Source: UBA4479 sp963974935 (lineage in GTDB: Bacteria > Pseudomonadota > Alphaproteobacteria > Rhodospirillales > Casp-alpha2). From it: a stretch of DNA of 64,000 bases. Made by a program: the position numbers and the translations under genes. The stretch is from NCBI GenBank assembly GCA_963974935.1, contig CAXBEV010000003.1, positions 1 to 64,000 on the forward strand. Direction: 5' to 3'. The first letter of the stretch is position 1. Each line of letters starts with the position of its first letter. A model generated the notes under the pieces. That model saw nothing but the letters and a program-made list of their open reading frames with translations. It was not told where the DNA came from and did no database searches. This document shows positions 1-8,289 of the stretch, piece by piece.

Positions 1-1
1 G

Positions 2-49
2 TTGATGGGCAACCTCAACCGCTTCGGCAAAATCGGCCAGCAAAAATAG
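2..49 (+). CDS. C-terminal end of an unidentified CDS (partial)
   Basis: The first 49 bases read in frame 2 as the last 15 residues of a protein (ending GKIGQQK) followed by TAG at 47-49. The gene would enter from outside the window, so its identity cannot be judged. It is convergent with hppA and separated from it by a palindromic repeat and a terminator. The reading could also be a chance open stretch. Confidence 0.4.
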   Translation: MMGNLNRFGKIGQQK

Positions 50-63
50 TAATTCCCGGCCTC

Positions 64-153
64 GATCCTTCGAGACGCGCTACGCGCTCCTCAGGATGAG
101 GATATCAATTTATTTCCTCATCCTGAGGAGGCCGCAGGCCGTCTCGAAGGATC
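64..153. repeat. Family A palindromic element, copy 1
   Basis: Two arms of about 38 bp (left beginning GATCCTTCGAGACGCG, right ending CGTCTCGAAGGATC) flank an AT-rich loop. The inner part of each arm carries CTCCTCAGGATGAGGA or its complement. The same design recurs at 4250-4336 and as halves near 11793 and 18534, so this is a dispersed element and not a unique structure. It lies between the partial CDS and the hppA terminator. Confidence 0.85.
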
Positions 154-157
154 GCTT

Positions 158-193
158 AAAAAAACGGCCCCGGGTTGCCCCGAGGCCGTTTTC
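158..193 (-). terminator. Rho-independent terminator of hppA
   Basis: Read on the minus strand, an AACGGCC...GGCCGTT stem with a GC-rich interior is followed by a run of seven T residues (A run at 158-164 on the plus strand). It lies 20 bases past the hppA stop codon, the expected place for its terminator. Confidence 0.8.
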
Positions 194-212
194 GTTCGAG
201 CCGTGATCTTGC

Positions 213-2309
213 TTAGGCGAGGATCGCCAACAGCAGGATCGCGACGATGTTGATGATCTTGATCATCGGGTTGATGGCCGGACCGGCGGTATCCTTGTAG
301 GGATCACCGACCGTGTCGCCGGTTATCGCAGCGTGATGGGCGTCAGAGCCCTTGCCGCCGTGATGGCCGTCTTCGATGTACTTCTTGGCGTTGTCCCAAG
401 CGCCACCACCTGCGGTCATCGACAAAGCGACGAACAGGCCGGTGACGATGGTGCCGAGCAGCATCGCGCCCAGTGACGTGAAGGCAGCGGACTGATCTGC
501 AACCGCTTCGATCACGAAATACATCACGAACGGCGCCAGCAACGGCAGCAGCGACGGCAGGATCATCTCCTTGATCGCGGCTTTCGTCAGAATGTCGACG
601 CACTTGCCGTATTCCGGCTTGGTTGTCCCTTCCATGATACCCGGGATTTCCCGGAACTGACGGCGCACTTCGACGACCACGGCACCGCCGGCACGACCGA
701 CAGCCATCATCCCCATCGAGCCGAATAGGTACGGCAGCATGCCACCGATGAACAGGCCGATGACGACGAACGGGTCTTTCAGGCTGAACGTCACTTCGAC
801 GCTCGGGAAGTAGTACCCAAGGTCGTAGGTGAACGCGGCGAACAGCACCAGGGCGGCCAGACCGGCGGAACCGATGGCATAGCCCTTAGTGACGGCTTTG
901 GTGGTGTTACCGACCGCGTCCAAGGCGTCCGTGGTGTTCCGCACGTCTTCCGGCAGGTCTGCCATTTCGGCAATACCGCCGGCGTTGTCGGTCACGGGAC
1001 CGAACGCGTCGAGGGCGACAACCATACCGGCCAAGGCCAACATGGTGGTGGCCGCAATCGCGATGCCGAACAGACCGGCATACAGGAACGACACGATGAT
1101 ACCCGCCGAGATCACGATCACCGGCAAGGCGGTGGCTTCCATCGACACCGCAAGGCCCTGGATGATGTTCGTGCCATGACCGGTTTCGGACGCCGCAGCG
1201 ACCGATTTGACCGGACGGTAATCAACACCGGTGTAGTACTCGGTGATCCACACGATCAGGCCGGTGACGGCAAGACCGACGACCGCACAGATGAATAGAT
1301 CGGCACCGGTAATGACGAGGCCTTCGTTGAGGGTGAATTCCGTCCCCCAGCCGATGAACATCGACACCGTACCGCCGATCAGGATGGCGGAGATCACGGC
1401 AGAGGCGATGAAGCCTTTGTACAGCGCGCCCATGATCGACTGGCTGGCACCCAACTTCACGAACCAAGTCGCGACCACCGAGCCTATGATGCAGACGCCG
1501 CCGATCAATAGCGGGAACAGCATCATTTGCTCTTGTGCTTCGCCGGTGAAGAAGATCGCCGCCAACAGCATGGTGGCGACCACGGTCACCGCATAGGTTT
1601 CGAACAAGTCGGCTGCCATACCGGCGCAGTCACCGACGTTGTCGCCCACGTTGTCGGCGATCACACCGGCGTTGCGGGGGTCGTCTTCGGGGATACCGGC
1701 TTCGATTTTACCGACCAAGTCGGAGCCGACGTCGGCGCCCTTGGTGAAGATGCCGCCGCCGAGACGCGCGAAGATCGAGATCAGCGAGGCACCAAAGCCC
1801 AGTGCGATCAGCGCTTCCAGGATGTGGCGCATCTCTTGTTCGTTGTTCGGGTCGTACATGTCGCGGAGCACCATGTAGTAGCCGGCGACACCCAACAGGG
1901 CCAAGCCGACGACCAACATGCCGGTCACGGCACCGGATTTGAAGGCAATTTCAAGACCACCCGCCAAACCTTGGGTGCGCGCCGCTTCGGTGGTGCGCAC
2001 GTTGGCGCGGACCGAGACGTTCATGCCGATGTAACCGGCAACACCCGACAAAATCGCACCGATGAAGAAACCGATGGCGACCGGAATGCCCAGCAAGAAG
2101 CCGAGGCCGATGCCGACAACGATGCCGACGACGCCGATGGTCAGATACTGACGGTTCAAATAAGCGGCAGCGCCTTCTTGAATGGCGGCTGCGATTTCCT
2201 GCATACGCTCGTTACCGGCCGGTGCCGAAAGCACCGCGCGGACGGCATACGCCCCGTAAAGCAACGCCACTAAGGCGCATGCAATTACCAACATGTAGAT
2301 GGATGACAT
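213..2309 (-). CDS. hppA: Proton-translocating membrane pyrophosphatase, K+-independent type
   Basis: Integral membrane enzyme that couples pyrophosphate hydrolysis to proton export across the cytoplasmic membrane. The 698-residue length, many hydrophobic helices and the substrate motif DVGSDLVGKIE (residues 193-203) followed by DNVGDNVGDCAGMAADLFE are diagnostic. The subtype signature reads GNTTKAVTKG with Lys471 and Thr474; potassium-dependent enzymes have Ala and Gly there, so this one should not need K+. The start ATG is preceded by AAGGGGAG. It is the last gene of the minus-strand series and has its own terminator. The antisense open frames across it are shadows. Confidence 0.97.
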   Translation of the reverse strand: MSSIYMLVIACALVALLYGAYAVRAVLSAPAGNERMQEIAAAIQEGAAAYLNRQYLTIGVVGIVVGIGLGFLLGIPVAIGFFIGAILSGVAGYIGMNVSVRANVRTTEAARTQGLAGGLEIAFKSGAVTGMLVVGLALLGVAGYYMVLRDMYDPNNEQEMRHILEALIALGFGASLISIFARLGGGIFTKGADVGSDLVGKIEAGIPEDDPRNAGVIADNVGDNVGDCAGMAADLFETYAVTVVATMLLAAIFFTGEAQEQMMLFPLLIGGVCIIGSVVATWFVKLGASQSIMGALYKGFIASAVISAILIGGTVSMFIGWGTEFTLNEGLVITGADLFICAVVGLAVTGLIVWITEYYTGVDYRPVKSVAAASETGHGTNIIQGLAVSMEATALPVIVISAGIIVSFLYAGLFGIAIAATTMLALAGMVVALDAFGPVTDNAGGIAEMADLPEDVRNTTDALDAVGNTTKAVTKGYAIGSAGLAALVLFAAFTYDLGYYFPSVEVTFSLKDPFVVIGLFIGGMLPYLFGSMGMMAVGRAGGAVVVEVRRQFREIPGIMEGTTKPEYGKCVDILTKAAIKEMILPSLLPLLAPFVMYFVIEAVADQSAAFTSLGAMLLGTIVTGLFVALSMTAGGGAWDNAKKYIEDGHHGGKGSDAHHAAITGDTVGDPYKDTAGPAINPMIKIINIVAILLLAILA

Positions 2310-2344
2310 CCTATCTCCCCTTGATATAAACGAATCCTCTCAGT

Positions 2345-2384
2345 GCGAATTTTGGCCGATTGCAAGATCGGTGATCAAATTCGC
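2345..2384. promoter_or_regulatory. Imperfect inverted repeat upstream of hppA
   Basis: GCGAATTT and AAATTCGC arms enclose a second complementary pair (CCGAT/ATCGG) with small internal loops, ending about 36 bases before the hppA start. It could be a leader hairpin or a protein-binding site. No clear -35/-10 pair was recognised around it, so the role is open. Confidence 0.35.
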
Positions 2385-2544
2385 ATGACGGATTTACCCC
2401 ACTCTAAAAGCGCCCGGAAAATGCCAGAACGCCCCCGATAAAGCAACACAAGGGTTGTCGGGCGCGATTCTTCAAGTGCATTGGGCGCACTCGGATATTT
2501 TGGGTGCGTTCGGCGCCCTACTTTTTCCGCCTAGCGCATGCGTA

Positions 2545-3009
2545 TTATTGTGGCGTGTCGACGATGGATTGGATCAAAACACTTTTGACGATGCCGGGCT
2601 CGCCGGCGACGCGGTCGGCGGTAATCTGCAACCGGCGCTTCACGGTGGGTAGGTCGAGGCGCCCGAGTTCACTCAGCATTCGCGGGATGAATGAATGCAT
2701 GTCGCGCATGAACGCATCCTTGTAGATCGGCAGCATCCTCTTGATTCTAATGATGTTATCGTTGCCGGCCGTTTCGATTTTAAGCTCCATCTGAATGGTT
2801 AGTACGATCGCGCCTTCCTGGACGACGTTGATCATCACCGGCTCGACATCGACGAACAGCGCGTCGGGCGCTTCGATCTTGCGCTCTTGCTCCATCTCTT
2901 TGGCGATTTCCGGCTGCTCAAACGGGCCCAGCCCGAACCATTTCATTAAACCGATGGTGATGCCGGCGATCAAAAGGACGAGCATAAAAATGATAACGAG
3001 TTTTTTCAT
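2545..3009 (-). CDS. FliL-like single-pass membrane protein
   Basis: A 154-residue protein with a short charged N-terminus (MKK), one transmembrane segment at about residues 4-22, and a soluble C-terminal domain that would face the periplasm. The segment around residues 50-140 (EPVMINVV, then LPIYKDAFMRDMHSF) resembles the FliL-type domain, where the protein sits at the flagellar motor and stator. There are no flagellar genes beside it; it lies between thiL and hppA. The family assignment is from pattern resemblance only, and it may be a FliL-related protein with another job. Confidence 0.6.
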   Translation of the reverse strand: MKKLVIIFMLVLLIAGITIGLMKWFGLGPFEQPEIAKEMEQERKIEAPDALFVDVEPVMINVVQEGAIVLTIQMELKIETAGNDNIIRIKRMLPIYKDAFMRDMHSFIPRMLSELGRLDLPTVKRRLQITADRVAGEPGIVKSVLIQSIVDTPQ

Positions 3010-3112
3010 AAAACGTGGTGTCTCCCGACGAATTTAAGGTTTTCGTCCAACCCCGCGCCATTATCACGCCCTTGATTCGCGGCGCAACGGAAAACGGGTT
3101 TTGCGGGTCGCT

Positions 3113-3221
3113 CGAATATCTCGGGTAACGCCTGCGGCGTTTCCGGGAAGTCGCCGAATTTTTAAAATCTAAAAAACGGCGCTTTCTCGGACGCGTAGCG
3201 ATCCGGGATCTTTGAGCGACA
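3113..3221. repeat. Family C palindromic element, copy 1
   Basis: Left arm contains TTTCCGGGAAGTCGC, right arm GCGATCCGGGATC and TTTGAGCGAC, separated by an AT-rich centre (TTTTTAAAATCTAAAAAA). The same pieces recur at 10727-10850, 24290-24340, 27120-27167 and 62167-62260. It fills the gap between thiL and the FliL-like gene. Confidence 0.75.
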
Positions 3222-3245
3222 CCATCTGATTATGCGAAATGCCGG

Positions 3246-4196
3246 TTATGCGAAATGCCGGAACCCCAGCGATTCCAGTTCTAGCGGGGTGCCGTTCTTC
3301 GTGACCTGCACCGAAGCCGGCCCGGCCCGCACCTGGCCAATCGCCGTGATCGGCACATCCAAGCCCAAAGGCATCGTATCCGCCGTGAATGCCAATTCGT
3401 AATCATCGCCACCGCCGAGCACGCGCGTGATCAACGATTTATCCCGCGCTAGCGCCGACGTTGCTGCTGGGGACAGCGGCACCGCATCCACGTCGATCTC
3501 GATACTGACCCCGGAAACCTCTGCGATATGGCCGAGGTCCTGCATAAGGCCGTCCGAGATATCGATGGCCGCATGCGCCTGGCCGACAAGCCCCTGCCCG
3601 GCTTGCACGCGCGGCTTGGGCACGCGATAGCGATCGGCAAGAAACGCCCGATCTGTTTGGGACAAGTTTGCAAGCGCACCCCGCGCTGCTTTCAGTCCCA
3701 GCGCGCTGTCGCCAATCGTGCCGGTGACATAAACCGTATCACCCGGCTTGGCGCCACCGCGGGTCAGCGCCGTTCCTGCTTTGACCGTGCCGATGGCGGT
3801 CAGCGAAAAAACCAATGGCCCCGGCGTCGATACCGTGTCGCCGCCCAACAACGGAAACCGGTAATCTTCGACCCAAGGTTTGAGGCCGTCGGCAAAGCCT
3901 TTGATGAACGCCTCCGTCGTTGCTTTCGGCCACGCACAGGCAAGCGTAAAGCCGACGGGGGTGGCACCCATGGCGGCCAGATCGGAAAGATTGCTGCCGA
4001 CCAGCTTCGCGGCGATGTTCTCAGGCGCCTCGTCGTCCAAGAAGTGCACCCCTTGGACGATGGCGTCCGTCGTCACCACGTGCTCAAAGCCCGGCGCGGT
4101 CGCAAAGATCGCAGCATCATCGGTCAGCCCAAGCGCGCCCGGCGTCTTCGCCAAGGGTGCGAAATAGGTGCGGATGATATCGAACTCGTCAGCCAT
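3246..4196 (-). CDS. thiL: Thiamine-monophosphate kinase
   Basis: Phosphorylates thiamine monophosphate to the active cofactor thiamine pyrophosphate using ATP. At 316 residues it has the usual length. Family features are the N-terminal EFDIIRTYFAP, the metal and nucleotide segment LTDDAAIF, VGSNLSDLAAMGATP near residue 80, LLGGDTVSTPG and the late DISDGLMQDLGHI and GGGDDYEL motifs. It follows nusB across a family A repeat and keeps the nusB-thiL order common in Alphaproteobacteria, which suggests that it is read from the same transcript. Confidence 0.96.
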   Translation of the reverse strand: MADEFDIIRTYFAPLAKTPGALGLTDDAAIFATAPGFEHVVTTDAIVQGVHFLDDEAPENIAAKLVGSNLSDLAAMGATPVGFTLACAWPKATTEAFIKGFADGLKPWVEDYRFPLLGGDTVSTPGPLVFSLTAIGTVKAGTALTRGGAKPGDTVYVTGTIGDSALGLKAARGALANLSQTDRAFLADRYRVPKPRVQAGQGLVGQAHAAIDISDGLMQDLGHIAEVSGVSIEIDVDAVPLSPAATSALARDKSLITRVLGGGDDYELAFTADTMPLGLDVPITAIGQVRAGPASVQVTKNGTPLELESLGFRHFA

Positions 4197-4249
4197 GCGC
4201 GGAGACTAGCAGTCGGATGTGCGTGTTGCGAGCGTCGCTTTGAATGTCA

Positions 4250-4336
4250 CCCTTCGAGACGCGCTTCGCGTTCCTCAGGATGAGGTTTTTTACGACATCC
4301 TCATCCTGAGGAGGCCGAAGGCCGTCTCGAAGGATA
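4250..4336. repeat. Family A palindromic element, copy 2
   Basis: CCCTTCGAGACGCGCTTCGC and the complementary CGAAGGCCGTCTCGAAGG arms with inner CCTCAGGATGAGG / CCTCATCCTGAGG, loop TTTTTTACGACA. It lies between thiL and nusB, in the middle of an apparent operon, so it would be transcribed and could fold in the mRNA. Confidence 0.85.
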
Positions 4337-4351
4337 CATTCAAAGCCCGAT

Positions 4352-4849
4352 CTAAGACGCTGCCTTGAACTCCGCTGGGCGCAGCGTGCGGGCGATGGCG
4401 TTGAGAATGCCGCCGATCAGTTTGATCTGGCCGCCGTCATCGTAAAACGCATCGCCGAGCGCCATGTACGCCGAGATCACGGTGCGCGCCGGGACGTTGT
4501 CGCGGACCATCAACTCATAGCCTGCCGTGCGCAGGATGGCGCGCAGCAGGGCTTCGAGCTCATTTAGCGTATGCGCGCCGGTGAGCGCCGGAATCAACTG
4601 GGCGTCAATGTCCGCGCGGCGTTCGTTCACACCAAGAATTAGCGTTTTGAGTAGTTCCGGACGTGGGCGTGCCATTTCGTCGACGATGTCTTCATCGGCG
4701 GCGCGCCAGCGGTCTTCTGTGAAGTCGGCGAGCACGTCATCGACGGCAACGTCCATCATATCGAGCTCGTACACCGCCTGTACGGCAGCCAAACGGGTGG
4801 CGGCCATGCGTGGGTCGTCTTTTGACGAGGAGGAAGTTTTATCAGTCAT
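4352..4849 (-). CDS. nusB: Transcription antitermination factor NusB
   Basis: RNA-binding helical protein that with NusE/S10 assembles the antitermination complex on rRNA operons. The 165 residues start MTDKTSSSS, with the conserved ARLAAVQAVYELDM-like start of the fold near residue 18, and end in ILNAIARTLRP. I chose the ATG at 4849 over the GTG six bases upstream; either start overlaps the end of ribH by a few bases, implying translational coupling. The ribH-nusB-thiL order is the usual one. Confidence 0.94.
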   Translation of the reverse strand: MTDKTSSSSKDDPRMAATRLAAVQAVYELDMMDVAVDDVLADFTEDRWRAADEDIVDEMARPRPELLKTLILGVNERRADIDAQLIPALTGAHTLNELEALLRAILRTAGYELMVRDNVPARTVISAYMALGDAFYDDGGQIKLIGGILNAIARTLRPAEFKAAS

Positions 4850-5321
4850 TCTCACGGCCTAAAAAGTGACGGCGCACCTCGATCATGCGGAGTACCGCTT
4901 TGGCCGCTTCGGCGCCCTTGTTCTTTTGCGCGGGATCGGCACGGACTTCGGCTTGCTTCATGTTTTCACACGTCAGCACGGCAAAGCCGAGGGGCATGCG
5001 GTGTGTCATTGTCATGCCCATGATGGCCCGGCTCGCTTCGCGGCAAATGTGGTCGTAGTGATCGGTCTCGCCCCGGATCACGCAGCCCATCGCCATGATG
5101 CCGGCGTATTTGCGGTGCGGGTCCTTAAGGCCGGCCTGGATCGCCATTTCACAGGCAGCAGGCACTTCAAACACGCCAGTGACAGGCAACCGCTCAATTT
5201 CATAGCCGGCATCGCGGAACAGCGGCGTAGCCCCCTCGACCATATGGTCGGTGATCTTGTCGTAGTACGTGGCTTCGACGATCAGGATTTTCTGATTGTT
5301 ATTGGTGGAGGTCGCGGCCAT
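4842..5321 (-). CDS. ribH: 6,7-dimethyl-8-ribityllumazine synthase
   Basis: Catalyses the penultimate step of riboflavin synthesis, condensing 3,4-dihydroxy-2-butanone 4-phosphate with the ribitylamino-uracil. The 159-residue protein carries the family segments ILIVEATYYDKI, VTGVFEVPAACEMAI, GCVIRGETDHYDHICREA and PLGFAVLTCEN. The last two form part of the active site in known lumazine synthases. It lies four bases after ribBA and overlaps nusB. Confidence 0.96.
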   Translation of the reverse strand: MAATSTNNNQKILIVEATYYDKITDHMVEGATPLFRDAGYEIERLPVTGVFEVPAACEMAIQAGLKDPHRKYAGIMAMGCVIRGETDHYDHICREASRAIMGMTMTHRMPLGFAVLTCENMKQAEVRADPAQKNKGAEAAKAVLRMIEVRRHFLGREND

Positions 5322-5325
5322 CGGA

Positions 5326-6492
5326 TCAGTCCTTAACCTTAGGGATCGCGCGCTGCTCGGTCACGCTTAGATCATAGCCATCGAGGCCGACGATGGTGCG
5401 TTTTGTATTGGACAGCAAAATCATCTCCGACACGCCGAGGTCCAGCAGGATTTGTGCGCCGACACCGTAGTCGCGCAACTCCCCCTGCCCTTCAGGCGTC
5501 TCGCCGATGCGGGTCTTGACCCGATCTGACAATGCGCGGGCATAAGGCTCGCGGATCAACACCACAACGCCGCGGCCGACATCTGAAATCATCTGCATCG
5601 CTTGCTGCAGGTCGCCGCTTTTGCCACTGGCCGCATCGCCTAACACGTCGTCCAATACATTCAGCGCGTGCATCCGCACCATCACCGGATCGTCGCCGGC
5701 TACCGTGATGTCGCCTTTGACCAGTGCAATATGCTCGGCATAAGCGACGGTGTTGACGTAGACGCACATCTTCCAGTCGCCGCCGAAACGGCTTTCGAAC
5801 GGCATCTCGGCGACGCGTTCGACCACCCGGTCGTTTTTCAGGCGGTACGCGATCAGGTCGGCGATGGTGCCGATTTTGAGCCCGTGATGTTGCGCGAACG
5901 CAATCAAGTCCGGCAGTCGCGACATGGTGCCGTCTTCGTTCATGATCTCGCAGATCACACCGGACGGGTTGAGCCCGGCGATCCGCGCCAAATCGACCGC
6001 AGCTTCAGTGTGGCCTGCGCGCACAAGGGTGCCGCCGGCGCGGGCTTCGAGCGGAAACACGTGGCCCGGCGATGCGATATCTGCGGGCCCTTTTGACGGA
6101 TCAATGGCGACCGAGATCGTGCGCGCCCGGTCGGACGCGGAAATACCGGTGGTGACGCCTTCCCGCGCTTCGATGGAAATCGTGAACGCGGTCTGATGGC
6201 GCGAACCGTTGCGCCGGGACATGGCCGGCAATTCCAACGTGTTCACCCGCTCGCCGGTCAACGCCAGGCAGATCAGGCCGCGCCCGAATTTGGCCATAAA
6301 GTTGATCGCGTCGGGCGTCGCCATTTGCGCGGGGATGATCAGATCTCCCTCGTTCTCGCGCTCTTCGTCATCGACCATGATGAACATACGACCGTTGCGG
6401 GCATCTTCGATGATGTCCTCAATCGGCGACAGGAAGTTTTCCGGCTCGGCGTTCAGCGTCGATTCTTGGGCAGTTTTTGAATTCGAAGACAA
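5326..6492 (-). CDS. ribBA: 3,4-dihydroxy-2-butanone 4-phosphate synthase fused to a degenerate GTP cyclohydrolase II domain (RibBX-like)
   Basis: Residues about 20-220 are an intact DHBP synthase (DDEERENEGD at 41-50; SPGHVFPLEA near 141; GHTEAAVDLA), which turns ribulose 5-phosphate into the four-carbon unit of riboflavin. Residues about 228-388 have the GTP cyclohydrolase II fold but lack its key residues: the usual VRVHSEC block reads VRMHALN (272-278), the CDCG zinc cysteines are replaced by the ASGKSGD region (288-294), and the GRGIGL motif is absent. LRDYGVGAQIL is kept. So only DHBP synthase activity is expected, with a separate RibA elsewhere. The start is a TTG at 6492; no ATG occurs before residue 36, which already lies inside the domain. 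Confidence 0.93.
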   Translation of the reverse strand: MSSNSKTAQESTLNAEPENFLSPIEDIIEDARNGRMFIMVDDEERENEGDLIIPAQMATPDAINFMAKFGRGLICLALTGERVNTLELPAMSRRNGSRHQTAFTISIEAREGVTTGISASDRARTISVAIDPSKGPADIASPGHVFPLEARAGGTLVRAGHTEAAVDLARIAGLNPSGVICEIMNEDGTMSRLPDLIAFAQHHGLKIGTIADLIAYRLKNDRVVERVAEMPFESRFGGDWKMCVYVNTVAYAEHIALVKGDITVAGDDPVMVRMHALNVLDDVLGDAASGKSGDLQQAMQMISDVGRGVVVLIREPYARALSDRVKTRIGETPEGQGELRDYGVGAQILLDLGVSEMILLSNTKRTIVGLDGYDLSVTEQRAIPKVKD

Positions 6493-6496
6493 AGAA

Positions 6497-7087
6497 TTAT
6501 CCGTTCATTTCATGCAGACGCGCAACATAGCGCGCCAGCACGTCTATTTCCAGATTTACCGCGCTGCCAGGCGTGAGGCTGCCGAGCGTGGTTTCGACTT
6601 GAGTGTGCGGGATGATGTTGACGGAGAATTTGGCGCCGTCGGTCTCGTTGACCGTCAACGACACGCCATCGATGGTGACCGAGCCTTTGGTGGCGATGAA
6701 TTTGGCGACCTGCAGCGGCGCTTCGACGTCGATTTTCAGCGAGTCGCCGACCGGTGTCGTCGCCACCACGTTGCCGACGCCGTCCACGTGCCCGGTCACG
6801 ATATGCCCGCCGAGCTCGTCACCCATTTTCAAGGCGCGCTCGAGGTTCAGGCGTGTGCCGGGCTGCCACGCGCTGAGCGTGGTTTTGGATAAGGTTTCGC
6901 CGGATGCTTCAACCGCGAACCAGTCCGCGCCTTTTTCGATCACCGTCAGGCAAGCGCCGCCGCACGCAATCGAGGCACCGATGGCGGCGTCGCTCAAATC
7001 CAGCGCGGTCGTGATCTCAAAGCGCGTATCCCCCTTTTGGGTGATGCTTTTGACAGACCCAATGTCGGTGATGATGCCGGTAAACAT
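6497..7087 (-). CDS. ribE: Riboflavin synthase, alpha subunit
   Basis: Dismutates two lumazine molecules to riboflavin. The 196-residue product begins with the family hallmark MFTGIITDIG and has two similar lumazine-binding barrels (about 1-95 and 96-190) with the IACGGACLTV and GSVTIDGVSLTV motifs, GHIVTGHVDGVG at the domain junction. I chose the ATG at 7087; an upstream TTG at 7129 overlaps the ribD stop codon but would add 14 unconserved residues. Sits 37 bases downstream of ribD. Confidence 0.96.
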   Translation of the reverse strand: MFTGIITDIGSVKSITQKGDTRFEITTALDLSDAAIGASIACGGACLTVIEKGADWFAVEASGETLSKTTLSAWQPGTRLNLERALKMGDELGGHIVTGHVDGVGNVVATTPVGDSLKIDVEAPLQVAKFIATKGSVTIDGVSLTVNETDGAKFSVNIIPHTQVETTLGSLTPGSAVNLEIDVLARYVARLHEMNG

Positions 7088-7125
7088 GTTTGCGTACGTA
7101 TCCCTGATATCGCTGGGTCGAGGCT

Positions 7126-8289
7126 TCAACCCCGGAGGTAGCGCTCCAACACGTCATCATCAAGGTCAATTGTGGCGACACGGTGAAAACGGGGTGCTGT
7201 GGCAGGGCTGTTGACGGCCATCGGCGCAATGGCGGGTGTGCCGTCGGCACCGATCACGCTGGGCGCGCGGAACCAAGCGAGTTCGTCAACCAGGTCTGCC
7301 GCCATGAACGACGCATTCAGGCTGCCACCCGCTTCCAGCAACACGCGGGTGATGCCGCGCTCAGCGAGGGTTTGCAGGATCACGCCTGGGTTAAGTCTGC
7401 CGCCCGTACTCCCCGGCAGGCTGATCACCTCAGCTCCTACGCTGCGCAAGTCGTTGCGCTTGCCTTCGGGGGCGTCCGGGCCGGTGACAACCCACAGCGG
7501 CGCCATGTCGATGCTTTCGGTCAGCTTGCTGGGCACCGGAGTTTCGGCGCGGGGATCGACGACAACGCGGATCGGGCTTCGGTCTTCGAGTCCGGCCAAG
7601 CGGCACGTCAGCGTCGGATTGTCGGCTAAAACCGTGCCGATACCGGTCAAAATCACATCGTTTTCAGCCCGCAGCAGATGCCCGCGCCGCCGCGCCGCGG
7701 GGCCTGTGATCCATTGGCTTTCACCGGTTCTGGCCGCAATCGTGCCGTCGAGTGCGGTTGCGGTTTTCATCGTCAACCAAGGGCGCGCGCGCTCAATCGT
7801 GCTCAAAAAGCCTGCATTTACGACGCGGGCTGCGTCAGACAGCAAGCCTGTACGCACATTGATGCCGGCGTCTTTCAGCCGTGCCACGCCACTGCCGGAC
7901 ACGCGGGGATCGGGATCAATCATCGCGACCGTAACATGGGTGACGCCGGCGCTGATCAGGGCGTCGGCACAGGGGGCTGTTTTGCCTTGGTGGCTGCAGG
8001 GCTCCAGCGTGACATAGGCGTGTGCCCCTTTGGACAGCGCACCGGCTTGGGCCAAGGTTTCGGCTTCGGCATGCGGACGACCGCCGGGCTGGGTCCAGCC
8101 GCGCCCGACCACGCGGCCACCGCATAGGGGGTCCCCAAGGTCAGGACGGACGAGAATACAGCCGACAGCCGGGTTCGGCGCCACACGCCCGAGGCCGCGT
8201 TTGGCAAGGGCCAAGGCGGCCCGCATCCAGGCATGATCAGCAGGCCCGAAGGCCGGCGATGGGGGCACAGGATCAGTCAGATGTGCCAT
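7126..8289 (-). CDS. ribD: Bifunctional diaminohydroxyphosphoribosylaminopyrimidine deaminase / 5-amino-6-(5-phosphoribosylamino)uracil reductase
   Basis: Carries out the deamination and reduction steps of riboflavin synthesis. N-terminal deaminase (about 15-150) has the zinc motif HAEAETLAQAG and PCSHQGKTAPCADAL; the reductase domain (about 155-385) has LKTATALDGTIA-like MKTATALDGTIA, ILTGIGTVLADNPTL and LLEAGGSLNASF. 387 residues, the usual length. I used ATG 8289; a GTG lies directly before it. The start overlaps the end of nrdR by 17 bases. Confidence 0.96.
   Translation of the reverse strand: MAHLTDPVPPSPAFGPADHAWMRAALALAKRGLGRVAPNPAVGCILVRPDLGDPLCGGRVVGRGWTQPGGRPHAEAETLAQAGALSKGAHAYVTLEPCSHQGKTAPCADALISAGVTHVTVAMIDPDPRVSGSGVARLKDAGINVRTGLLSDAARVVNAGFLSTIERARPWLTMKTATALDGTIAARTGESQWITGPAARRRGHLLRAENDVILTGIGTVLADNPTLTCRLAGLEDRSPIRVVVDPRAETPVPSKLTESIDMAPLWVVTGPDAPEGKRNDLRSVGAEVISLPGSTGGRLNPGVILQTLAERGITRVLLEAGGSLNASFMAADLVDELAWFRAPSVIGADGTPAIAPMAVNSPATAPRFHRVATIDLDDDVLERYLRG

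Noticed and set aside
1527..2273. Antisense frame of 248 codons opposite hppA
   Set aside because: It lies wholly within the conserved pyrophosphatase gene and has a biased, histidine/arginine-rich composition with no recognisable domain.
3528..4283. Antisense frame of 251 codons opposite thiL
   Set aside because: Same reason: the overlapping thiL gene is unambiguous, and this frame looks like a shadow.
7088..7129. Longer start for ribE at TTG 7129
   Set aside because: It would overlap the ribD stop codon, which is attractive, but the family N-terminus MFTGIITDIG begins exactly at ATG 7087 and the extra residues are not conserved.
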